Shown here piece after piece: positions 47,220 through 54,846 of a DNA stretch of 64,000 nt (position 1 is its first letter; every line of letters begins with the position of its first letter). The translations under genes were made by a program, and so were the position numbers. The stretch is from Methylovulum sp. (GTDB lineage Bacteria; Pseudomonadota; Gammaproteobacteria; Methylococcales; Methylomonadaceae), in assembly GCF_028687615.1 (NCBI RefSeq), contig NZ_JAQTZU010000015.1:1-64000 (forward strand), read 5' to 3'. The notes under the pieces are model-generated. The model saw nothing but the letters and a program-made list of their open reading frames with translations. It had not been told where the DNA came from and made no database searches.

Positions 47220-48740
47220 TCATGGGGCCGTCTGCTCCGCATTACGCAGGGCTTGTCCCGAAGCAGTGCGTAATTTGCCCAGCCAAAGCTTCAACTTATA
47301 TTTAACCCATTGATCCATAATTAAATATTCATTATTAACCTGGAGCGGATCAGGCCAAAGACGATAAAGCTCCCGCTCCCCCGTATCATATTCAATATAA
47401 TTGATTGGCCCATAATTACCGATAGCCCGCTCTTGGGTGCGAAGACCCGCAAAAGCACTGGGATCATAGGTCGCCGCCGCCTGAATATCAAACTCGTCTT
47501 GAGGTTCCAGCAGCGGATCTGCACTGAAAGACGTGATGCTTTGACTGGCATGTTCGAGCAACAAGACTTTGCGCCAATTCGTTGGTGTGATGCCATGCAG
47601 AATAGGCAACAAAGATCGGCCATCGACAAATGCAGGTGGCGTGATCCCGGCAATTTTGGCAAAAGTGGGGGCAAAATCGACATTGGCGGTAATTTCAGAA
47701 ACCACCGATCCAGCCGCCACACCGGGGCCGCGCACCACCAGCGGCACATTGATATCCTCCTCAAACGCCGTGTTCTTGCCTGAGTTTAGACGATGCTGAC
47801 CAAGATGGAAGCCATTGTCGGAGGTGATAAATACATACGTGTTGTTGAGTTCCCCGACAGCACGCAATTTATTCACCACGTTTTCCACTAAATCCCCAAC
47901 CGCTTGCATGGACTGCCTTTGCCTGCGATAAAGAATGTCTATATTCGCAATCTGCTGGCTTGTCAAAAGCGGCTTGGCTTGCACCCATGCGGGTTTATCG
48001 CTGACATCGGCCTCATTAAAAGAAGCCGGACGGGGGGCTTTTACATTGGGGAAATCATTGGCGTAGCGTAAAGGGGCGGTTGCCGGTTGGTGGGGCAGGT
48101 AAGGGGCCAAAAAGATAAAGAAAGGTTTACCCGGATATTTGCTTGTCGTGTCGCCAATAAACTGAGTTGTCTTATCCGCCAACACATCAACCATGTAGTC
48201 TTTATCTGCATTGCCATAGGTGACGGTTTTGCCATTTTCGTTAAGCGAGTAATTAAATTCTGAATAAGGCTCGCCTTGATTAGGGCTGACCCAGTAAGTC
48301 CAACCTGGAGGTATGTAACTTATGCCTGATAATTTGCTGGGGTAACCATTGAGGTATTTACCGATCAAAGCCGTCCTGTATCCGGCATTTTGCAACCAAG
48401 TGGCGACGGTCGATTTCTCCAAACCGCCGCTATAAATTTTTCCAAAACCGCCATCAGGAGGATTGTTTTTAAACAGCCCTGTATTGTGGGCGTATTGCCC
48501 TCTCAAGGTAGACGTTCGGGACGGGCAACACAGGGATAAGCTGACAAAATTATTTTTAAACGTCATGCCATTGGCCGTAAGCAGTGAATTAATTTTCACC
48601 TGATGGCTGAAAACTTCCTTGTTGAGATCATCCGCCAAAATAAAGATGATATTAGGCGATTTCGCTTGCGCCGGCATCCCGAACAGAAAAACAACTGGCA
48701 AGAAACAAAACCAGCCGGACTTAGATAAAAAATTATTCAT
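47220..48740 (-). CDS. Exported sulfatase
   Basis: A 506-residue sulfatase-family enzyme with an N-terminal signal peptide (WFCFLPVVFLFGMPAQA). NIIFILADDLN starts the metal site; LCCPSRTSTLRGQYAHNTG (about residues 72-90) holds the C-x-P-S-R motif whose cysteine is converted to formylglycine. FVFLAP-like and HLGQHRL segments complete the site. Such enzymes hydrolyse sulfate esters in the periplasm. The ATG at 48740 is preferred over a TTG six codons upstream. No maturation enzyme is visible in the window. Confidence 0.87.
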   Translation of the reverse strand: MNNFLSKSGWFCFLPVVFLFGMPAQAKSPNIIFILADDLNKEVFSHQVKINSLLTANGMTFKNNFVSLSLCCPSRTSTLRGQYAHNTGLFKNNPPDGGFGKIYSGGLEKSTVATWLQNAGYRTALIGKYLNGYPSKLSGISYIPPGWTYWVSPNQGEPYSEFNYSLNENGKTVTYGNADKDYMVDVLADKTTQFIGDTTSKYPGKPFFIFLAPYLPHQPATAPLRYANDFPNVKAPRPASFNEADVSDKPAWVQAKPLLTSQQIANIDILYRRQRQSMQAVGDLVENVVNKLRAVGELNNTYVFITSDNGFHLGQHRLNSGKNTAFEEDINVPLVVRGPGVAAGSVVSEITANVDFAPTFAKIAGITPPAFVDGRSLLPILHGITPTNWRKVLLLEHASQSITSFSADPLLEPQDEFDIQAAATYDPSAFAGLRTQERAIGNYGPINYIEYDTGERELYRLWPDPLQVNNEYLIMDQWVKYKLKLWLGKLRTASGQALRNAEQTAP

Positions 48741-48951
48741 ATTTTCAAATAGATACAATCGTTTATTTAGAAAAAAGGTTGCTATTTAATGGCGGGTAAT
48801 TTGGCCATCATCCACAGGATCTGAACCATTACCAAACTGCACAAAGGGCAATGCCTATGCACACATTGGAATTTGAGGCTCATATTGCCATCGAATGAAA
48901 TAGGTTGGCGGCGCGTTTGCCGGTTGATTGTTAAGTTCCCCCAAAGGGAGC

Positions 48952-49359
48952 CTAGCTCATGTCCAACAGCCGCCCGCTACCTTCGGCACTTAGGGTAATG
49001 ACATAATCCGGCAGTGGCAGAAAGCCTTCGCCCTTGTCGGGCCATTCAATAAAACAAACGCACTCTTGATTAAAATAATCACGGATGCCTATCCATTCCA
49101 ATTCTTCCGGTTCAGCAAGCCGGTATAGATCAAAATGGACGATTTTTCGGTCATTGACTAAATATTCTTCAACCAAGGTGTAAGTGGGGCTTTTGACCGC
49201 ACCGACAAAACCGGCGGCACGCAGGTAGGCCCGCACCAAGGTGGTTTTGCCTGCGCCTAAATCACCTTGCAGGAAAACCACGGCCTGTGCAGGCAATAAT
49301 GACCATAATTCGGCACCGAATTGATCGGTCGCTTCGGGCGTCGCTAAATATCGTTGCAC
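48952..49359 (-). CDS. tsaE: TsaE, tRNA threonylcarbamoyladenosine synthesis ATPase
   Basis: A 135-residue ATPase that drives the TsaB-TsaD-TsaE complex, which forms t6A37 on tRNAs reading ANN codons. VVFLQGDLGAGKTTLVRAYL (about residues 28-47) is the Walker A loop, KSPTYTLVEEY (about 57-67) a family signature and HFDLYRLAEPEELEWIG follows. The start is GTG at 49359 and overlaps the nnr stop by one base, the common nnr-tsaE arrangement. Confidence 0.95.
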   Translation of the reverse strand: MQRYLATPEATDQFGAELWSLLPAQAVVFLQGDLGAGKTTLVRAYLRAAGFVGAVKSPTYTLVEEYLVNDRKIVHFDLYRLAEPEELEWIGIRDYFNQECVCFIEWPDKGEGFLPLPDYVITLSAEGSGRLLDMS

Positions 49360-50846
49360 TATTGATTAACCAGGCGTCGTAAATGCGGCATTAAGTCGCT
49401 CGCCAACAAGCCGCGTTCGCCGCCTTGTTCTGCGGCAATATCGGCGGCTTGTCCGTGGATATAAACACCTTGTTGCGCGGCGTCTTTAAGCGGGAAGCCT
49501 TGGGCCAGCAGCCCGGCGATAACCCCGGCGAGCGCGTCACCCATGCCACCTGATGCCATACCTGGATTCCCGGTCGTCGAAACAGAAACATCCTCATTTG
49601 ATGCGATCAATGTCCCGGCTCCTTTGAGGATGGCAATACCACCGTATTTTTTCTGAATCATTTTCGCCACGGCAAAGCGGTCCTGCTGTACTTGCGCCGT
49701 TGACAGATTGAGCAATCTAGCCGCTTCCCCTACATGCGGGGTCAAGATACTGCGGTAAGTGGTCAGTAGCAAATTACTATGCGCCGCCGGTATTTTTGCC
49801 AACATATTCAACGCATCAGCGTCAATGACCGCCAGTTTTCTGGAATCAATGACCGCCAGCAATAAATCTTTTGCCCAGTCGGTTTGCCCTAGGCCAGGGC
49901 CTATGACAAGCACATTGGCTTTTTCAAGCAAGCCTGTCAACTCGTCAGAATTTTCCACCCCGTGGCACATCAGCTCAGGCCGATGTATGCTCATCAGCCC
50001 GGTATGCTCTTTGCGGGTGGCGATACTGACCAGACCTGCGCCTACCCGCAAGGCCGCTTCGCCCGTCAACATCGCCGCACCAGCGTAGCCTTGTTCCCCG
50101 CCGATAACCAAGACATGGCCATTTTTCCCTTTGTGGATACAGCGATCACGACGGGGAAATGTCCTGGGTACGACACGGTAGACCTTAGACGGGACTTCTT
50201 CAAAAATGTCTTCGGGTACGCCCAGCGATGCGTATTTTATATCCCCGCAATAATCTGCCGCATCGCCGGTAAACAAACCTTGTTTCAACGCGATAAAACT
50301 CACTGTACCGCCGGCTTTTACGGCTTCGCCCATCACTTTGCCGGTATTGGCGTTTAATCCCGACGGCATGTCCACCGCTATAACATGTGCCGGACTCCGG
50401 TTAATCATGCGGATAGCGGTTAAATAATCCCCTGCCACCGGCCTGTTCAAGCCTACGCCGAACAGAGCATCGACGACGACATCAGCCCGTATCGACAACT
50501 CGCTACGAAAAGGCAATACCGTACCACGGGCGGCAAGGTACTTTTTATAGGCTTTCGCCGCATCGCCCATGAGCGCGTCAGGATTGACCAAAGTATAGAC
50601 TTGAACGCCAAAGCCAAAGGACAGTGCCAATTCCGCGACAATATAACCATCACCAGCATTATTGCCAGCACCACAAAACACGGCGATAGATTTAGTGTTC
50701 TGCCAACGTTCCCGTAAATAACGGAAAACCTCAGTCCCCGCCCGGATCATTAATTCAAATCCAGAAATACCGCACTGGTATATCGCCCTATCCTCCAATT
50801 CATGGATTTGAGCCGTACTGTAAAGCGTTGTGGGGAGTGTTTGCAT
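49359..50846 (-). CDS. nnr: Nnr, bifunctional NAD(P)H-hydrate epimerase and ADP-dependent dehydratase
   Basis: A 495-residue repair enzyme. The N-terminal YjeF_N epimerase domain (to about residue 220) has AVFCGAGNNAGDGYIVA and VDALFGVGLNRPV; the C-terminal ribokinase-like dehydratase domain has GHVLVIGGEQGYAGAAMLTG, VIGPGLGQ, LTPHVGEAARLL and GNPGMASGGMGDALAGVIAG. It repairs hydrated NADH and NADPH. Length is normal, and tsaE follows at once. Confidence 0.95.
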   Translation of the reverse strand: MQTLPTTLYSTAQIHELEDRAIYQCGISGFELMIRAGTEVFRYLRERWQNTKSIAVFCGAGNNAGDGYIVAELALSFGFGVQVYTLVNPDALMGDAAKAYKKYLAARGTVLPFRSELSIRADVVVDALFGVGLNRPVAGDYLTAIRMINRSPAHVIAVDMPSGLNANTGKVMGEAVKAGGTVSFIALKQGLFTGDAADYCGDIKYASLGVPEDIFEEVPSKVYRVVPRTFPRRDRCIHKGKNGHVLVIGGEQGYAGAAMLTGEAALRVGAGLVSIATRKEHTGLMSIHRPELMCHGVENSDELTGLLEKANVLVIGPGLGQTDWAKDLLLAVIDSRKLAVIDADALNMLAKIPAAHSNLLLTTYRSILTPHVGEAARLLNLSTAQVQQDRFAVAKMIQKKYGGIAILKGAGTLIASNEDVSVSTTGNPGMASGGMGDALAGVIAGLLAQGFPLKDAAQQGVYIHGQAADIAAEQGGERGLLASDLMPHLRRLVNQ

Positions 50847-51192
50847 AATGTTGTTTAAGCAAGCTTTTCAGAATTCCAATTTATTACAATCCCCTAGGTT
50901 CTTGCCTTAATTTCATAGGAGATCGCACGGAACTATACATCCAACCACGTTAGAATAGCCAATATCGTTAAATTATCCGTATCCACCAAGTGATGAATAT
51001 ATCCAGCCATTGCTTATTAATCTTGGCTCTATATGGGTTTTAAGGTCTTTTGCTAAAAATATACGTTAAGCCATTAATAAGCGTGGTTATCTAAAATACC
51101 CGTCATTCCGGCAATCCCTGCCGGAATGACGGGGGTATTTATGACCGCTATATTTATTAACGGACAAAAGACCTTAAAACCCATATAGAGCC
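50847..51192. repeat. Spacer with a 166-bp inverted-repeat element
   Basis: GGCTCTATATGGGTTTTAAG begins a 28-base arm at 51026-51053 that is perfectly inverted at 51164-51191. Inside it ACCCGTCATTCCGGCAATCC starts an inner palindrome (about 51103-51140) of the CGTCATTCCGGC type also seen at 53.2 kb. The right arm ends next to the stop of the small hypothetical gene. No gene lies in the interval. It looks like a non-autonomous element carrying, or invaded by, a second repeat. Confidence 0.75.
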
Positions 51193-51486
51193 TTAATCTT
51201 TATCCATATCCATCCATTCTTCCAACGCCGCAATAATGCTCTTTGCCTGATCTTTGCTGGAAATATTGAACTTGGATTTTTGCTGATATTCACCATTGCG
51301 TTTTTGGTAACGGCGGATGGTGTATTTATCGGGGCCGTATTCTTCTTTAGCCCGGTTCCAGTCCTGATAGCGGTAAATCACGGTCGCCCAGGCCCCTTTG
51401 GTCAAAACCTTTTTATCCAATTCCTTAACGGTTTCAACACCGCCATCTTGGTAACCCACCGTCAATTCATCTACTGTTTCAGCCAT
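51193..51486 (-). CDS. Small conserved-looking hypothetical protein
   Basis: A 97-residue soluble, charged protein that I do not recognise by family. It starts MAETVDELTVGYQDGGVE and is rich in K, E, Y and W, with a central WATVIYRYQDWNRAKEEYG block. The ATG at 51486 is chosen because GAGG lies 6 bases before it. It is the only gene between nnr and the YVTN protein on this strand. Confidence 0.65.
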   Translation of the reverse strand: MAETVDELTVGYQDGGVETVKELDKKVLTKGAWATVIYRYQDWNRAKEEYGPDKYTIRRYQKRNGEYQQKSKFNISSKDQAKSIIAALEEWMDMDKD

Positions 51487-51547
51487 TGTCATCCTCAACC
51501 ATTAACAAATAAATCGGAGTCTATCACATCAAGATAACAGGCAAACA

Positions 51548-52501
51548 TCATTTGCCGATAAATTGCCCGAAAGCACGGCTGCCTTCACCGGTTTTGATGG
51601 TCTTGATGACGCGCAAGGTTTTCGCGTCAATGACCGAGACATTACTGTCAAACCAATTGGCGACATAGACATGGCGGTCATCGGGATGGGTGTCTATGCC
51701 TTCGGGTTTGTCGCCAACCGGTATCAAACCCGTCGCTTTTAAGGTTCCGGTATCAATCACTGAAACCGAACTGTCGTCCTGATTGGTGACCAACAAGCGG
51801 CTGTCGTTTAAAGCCAGCGTCGCCGCATAAGGCAACATACTGACTTTGACCGTTGCCAGGGCCTGCATCAATTGGGTATCCAGCACCGTGACATCATCAC
51901 TTTGGACATTGGCGACATAAAGCCTCTCGCCCCGGCTATCAAGCGTCAAGCCAAATGGATGGCTACCCACGGCAACCGTTTGCTTGACCAGCCCGCGCTT
52001 GAGGTCAATCTTGCTCACCGAATTACCCAAACGATTCGCCACATAAAGCCAGCGGTTATCTGGACTGACCATCAAACCGGAAGGCGATTGTCCAACGGCA
52101 ATGGTTTGCACAACGTGGTAATTGCCCGCATCGACGACGGCAACGGTATTGTTATACCAATCGGCGACATAAATCCGCTGGCTGTCAGGACTGACGGCAA
52201 TGCCCAATGCACCGTCGCTCACTTTAACCTGCGCCACCAATTGACGTTTTTCGGTGTCTATCACGGCAAAGCCGTGGGCTTCGGGAGTGCTGATATAGCA
52301 ATGCTTGCCATCGGGGGCAATGGCGACACCGGCAGGTTTCCCTGACACGGCAATGGTTGCCACCACTTCGCCAAGTCCGGTGTCAATAATGGAGACGCTG
52401 TCGCTTAATTGGTTGCTGATATACGCCAACGGCGCGGCAGCGAGTGCGGACGTAAAAAAAACGGTGGCGGCAACCACCGCTTGCAATAGTTTAATTGGCA
52501 C
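51548..52501 (-). CDS. Periplasmic YVTN-type beta-propeller protein
   Basis: A 317-residue exported protein: the signal peptide ends near SALAAAP (about residue 23), followed by about seven blades of the 40-residue YVTN repeat, each with a VxVID(T/A)-like strand and a Y(I/V)xxxxxNxVxV pattern (for example RLYVANVQSDDVTVLDTQ and HVYVANWFDSNVSVID). Such proteins often accompany periplasmic dehydrogenase systems, and here the downstream partner upstream in the transcript is an MxaD-like gene 9 bp away. A link to methanol oxidation is plausible but not shown. The GTG start has AAGG 6 bases upstream. Confidence 0.85.
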   Translation of the reverse strand: MPIKLLQAVVAATVFFTSALAAAPLAYISNQLSDSVSIIDTGLGEVVATIAVSGKPAGVAIAPDGKHCYISTPEAHGFAVIDTEKRQLVAQVKVSDGALGIAVSPDSQRIYVADWYNNTVAVVDAGNYHVVQTIAVGQSPSGLMVSPDNRWLYVANRLGNSVSKIDLKRGLVKQTVAVGSHPFGLTLDSRGERLYVANVQSDDVTVLDTQLMQALATVKVSMLPYAATLALNDSRLLVTNQDDSSVSVIDTGTLKATGLIPVGDKPEGIDTHPDDRHVYVANWFDSNVSVIDAKTLRVIKTIKTGEGSRAFGQFIGK

Positions 52502-52510
52502 TGAAAAACC

Positions 52511-53074
52511 TTATTTCTCAGCCAAGGCTTTCAGGTTCGCCAAGCCACCTTTTAAAATGGCGGTGACAGCCGTGTTGGCGGCGTCTTCGTTCATTTCTTC
52601 TGGTGGATTGTTGTTCATATACGCACGGTAATAACCCGCTTTCCATGACACCAACGCCGCCCCGCCTTTGTCTTCCACTTCAATGCTGGCGGCATAATTG
52701 TCAACCGGCAACACGGGGACTTTTTCTTCGGCACCTGAATGGGTGATGGTTTTCGCCGTGCTCATATCGGTGATTTTGTATGCGTAAGTCATTTTCTTAT
52801 CATCATACTTTTTCAGCTCTTCGGTGATGGTACCGCCATCTTTCAAGGTAAGGACACGGATTGAACCTTTGTTGTTGCCTTTATCTGCCGTAGTGCTTTT
52901 AACGCCGGGCAACCAAGACATATCATCATAATTTTTAATGATATTCCAGACTTTTTCGGCGGTGGCGTTGATGGTGATTTCTTCTTCCGCTTTTTGACGG
53001 ACCGGGCCGTGGGCATTGGCAAGCGTTGTAAACATAAACATCGCAGACAAACTCAGTAACGCTATTTTTTTCAT
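52511..53074 (-). CDS. MxaD-like periplasmic SRPBCC protein
   Basis: A 187-residue protein with a signal peptide ending in LANAHGP (about residue 22) and a START/SRPBCC domain: EEEITINATAEKVWNIIKNY (about 30-49) is the typical first strand and helix, and AALVSWKAGYYRAYMNNNPP a later strand. It resembles MxaD, a periplasmic protein linked to methanol dehydrogenase and cytochrome cL in methylotrophs. It is the first gene of a pair with the YVTN propeller. No mxaF or xoxF is in the window, so the role is inferred. Confidence 0.72.
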   Translation of the reverse strand: MKKIALLSLSAMFMFTTLANAHGPVRQKAEEEITINATAEKVWNIIKNYDDMSWLPGVKSTTADKGNNKGSIRVLTLKDGGTITEELKKYDDKKMTYAYKITDMSTAKTITHSGAEEKVPVLPVDNYAASIEVEDKGGAALVSWKAGYYRAYMNNNPPEEMNEDAANTAVTAILKGGLANLKALAEK

Positions 53075-53139
53075 AATCTTTTCCTAGTGAGAACAAATAA
53101 ACGCGGCATTATATGCCAACTACCCATTGCAAGCACCAG

Positions 53140-53372
53140 TAAGTAGGTGTTGTGCATAAGTCTTTTAACATTTTTAAAAAGAAGCCGTCATTCCGGCAGG
53201 GATTGCCGGAATCCAGAATACAGGTATGTACACGCGTGTAGATTGCCGTCCGTGGCCCTTGGATTCCGGCAATCCCTGCCGGAATGACGATGCTTTTCTT
53301 GGCTTTATGGTGAAGGTGTAGGCACCGGATTTTACAAATTGTAATGTTAAAAGACTTTTGCACTACTACTTA
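53140..53372. repeat. 233-bp inverted-repeat element (MITE-like) with CGTCATTCCGGC core
   Basis: The ends read TAAGTAGGTGTTGTGCATAA (53140-53159) and, inverted, TAAGTAGTAGTGCAAAAGTC (from 53372), both running into GTCTTTTAACAT. Nested inside is a second inverted pair, GTCATTCCGGCAGGGATTGC (53187-) and its complement ending near 53289. No coding sequence is present. It fills the space between the MxaD-like gene and the regulator gene. Confidence 0.75.
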
Positions 53373-53383
53373 GTTGGTCAGCT

Positions 53384-53466
53384 TTGTCCACGAAAAGCAC
53401 GAAAGGCACGAAAATTGGCCAGGACGATGAGGTTTACTTTTTTGGCGTTTCGTGGACGAAAGACAT
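53384..53466. repeat. GTCCACGAAA-type dispersed repeat
   Basis: GTCCACGAAAAGCACGAAAG at about 53388-53407 and TTTCGTGGAC at about 53449-53458 are the inverted ends of a short element of the same family as in the prfA-prmC spacer and near 17.4 kb. It ends about 10 bp from the stop of the regulator gene and may act as its 3' hairpin. Confidence 0.6.
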
Positions 53467-53469
53467 CGC

Positions 53470-54846
53470 TCAATCATTAACCTTGATCCCATATTTTTCA
53501 AACAAGGTGTATAAGGTGGGACGGGTCACGCCCAACAGTTTTGCGGCATTGGAAATATTGTTATGGGAAAACGCCAAGGCTCGTTTTATCGCCAAGGTTT
53601 CGGCAACTTCGCGGACGGTTTTGAGGTTGAATGGCATGGTCTCCTCACCCGTCTCGCCCAATTCCAAATCATCAAAATCGATAATGGCATCGTCAGCCAT
53701 AATGACCGCCCGCTTGATTTTATTCTCCAACTCACGGATATTGCCGGGCCACGGATAGCTTTCAATCGCTTGCACCGCTTCCTGGCTAAAACCTTTCAAC
53801 ACCTTGTGATTGGCTTCGCTGAAACGTTTTAACAAGACATTGGCGATAGTGATGGCATCGCCTTCGCGCTCCCTTAGCGGCGGAATAATCAGGGTGATTT
53901 CGCTGACGCGGTAATACAAGTCACTCCGAAACCGCCCCTCGTCAATCAAGCCCTGTAAGTTTTGATGGGTTGCACAAATAATCCGCACATCGACGGGAAT
54001 TTCTTTGCGCCCACCAATGCGCTCTATGCTCCTCTCCTGAAGAAAACGTAATAATTTTGATTGCAAGGCGGTTGGCAAATCGCCAATTTCGTCGAGGAAA
54101 AAAGTGCCTTTGTCGGCATATTCGATTTTGCCTTTGGTTAGTTGCGCCGCTCCGGTAAACGCGCCCTTCTCGTAACCAAACAACTCGCTTTCCAGCAAGT
54201 TTTCCGGTATCGCCGCACAATTGACGGCGACAAAGGGCTTGTCCGCCCTATCGCTTAAATTGTGTATGGCTTTTGCCAACACTTCCTTGCCGGTGCCGCT
54301 CTCGCCCAACAATAAGGTCGTCGCATTGGTCGGCGCAACTTTTTCCACCATACGCGTCAGATCCTGCATTTTTTTACAGGAGGCAATAATGCCCGCCAAG
54401 GGTTCATGGATTTTATGTTGCAGATGGGTATAGGCTTTTTGTAACTCGGAAAACTGGAAAGCGCGTTCCACAATGAGCGTCAGCACATCCAAATCAATGG
54501 GTTTTTGATAAAAATCATACGCACCCATCGCGATTGCCCTGATGGCATTTTCACGGTCATCGTTGCCGGTCACGACAATGACCTTGCTTGCCGGTGCCAG
54601 TTGCAGCATTTCCTTCAAGGTCGCAAGGCCTTCGCTGGCATTGGCGGTGTCGGGCGGCAAGCCCAAATCCAGCGTGATCACGGCGGGCATGAACCGCCTC
54701 AAGGCGACAATCGCATCATTCCTATTGCCGGCAATGACGGTTTGGTAATTTTCGAATCCCCATTTTAATTGGGTTTGCAAGCCCGGATCATCTTCCACAA
54801 CCAACAGCACTTTTTTATCGCCCACGTTCCACCCGCCCTCTACCAT
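53470..54846 (-). CDS. prsR: PrsR-type sigma-54 response regulator (PEP-CTERM/exopolysaccharide regulator)
   Basis: A 458-residue NtrC-class regulator: receiver domain (VLLVVEDD, about residues 13-20; ITLDLGLPP with phospho-acceptor aspartate near 57; KPIDLD), AAA+ domain (LLLGESGTGKEVLAKAIH, GAFTGA loop for sigma-54 contact, FFLDEIGDLP Walker B) and a C-terminal Fis-type helix-turn-helix (NISNAAKLLGVTRPTLYTLF). The TLDLGLPPDTANASEGL segment is typical of the PrsR group, which controls exopolysaccharide and exosortase genes. No exosortase is in the window. It starts directly after the asparagine-synthetase-like gene. Confidence 0.85.
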   Translation of the reverse strand: MVEGGWNVGDKKVLLVVEDDPGLQTQLKWGFENYQTVIAGNRNDAIVALRRFMPAVITLDLGLPPDTANASEGLATLKEMLQLAPASKVIVVTGNDDRENAIRAIAMGAYDFYQKPIDLDVLTLIVERAFQFSELQKAYTHLQHKIHEPLAGIIASCKKMQDLTRMVEKVAPTNATTLLLGESGTGKEVLAKAIHNLSDRADKPFVAVNCAAIPENLLESELFGYEKGAFTGAAQLTKGKIEYADKGTFFLDEIGDLPTALQSKLLRFLQERSIERIGGRKEIPVDVRIICATHQNLQGLIDEGRFRSDLYYRVSEITLIIPPLREREGDAITIANVLLKRFSEANHKVLKGFSQEAVQAIESYPWPGNIRELENKIKRAVIMADDAIIDFDDLELGETGEETMPFNLKTVREVAETLAIKRALAFSHNNISNAAKLLGVTRPTLYTLFEKYGIKVND

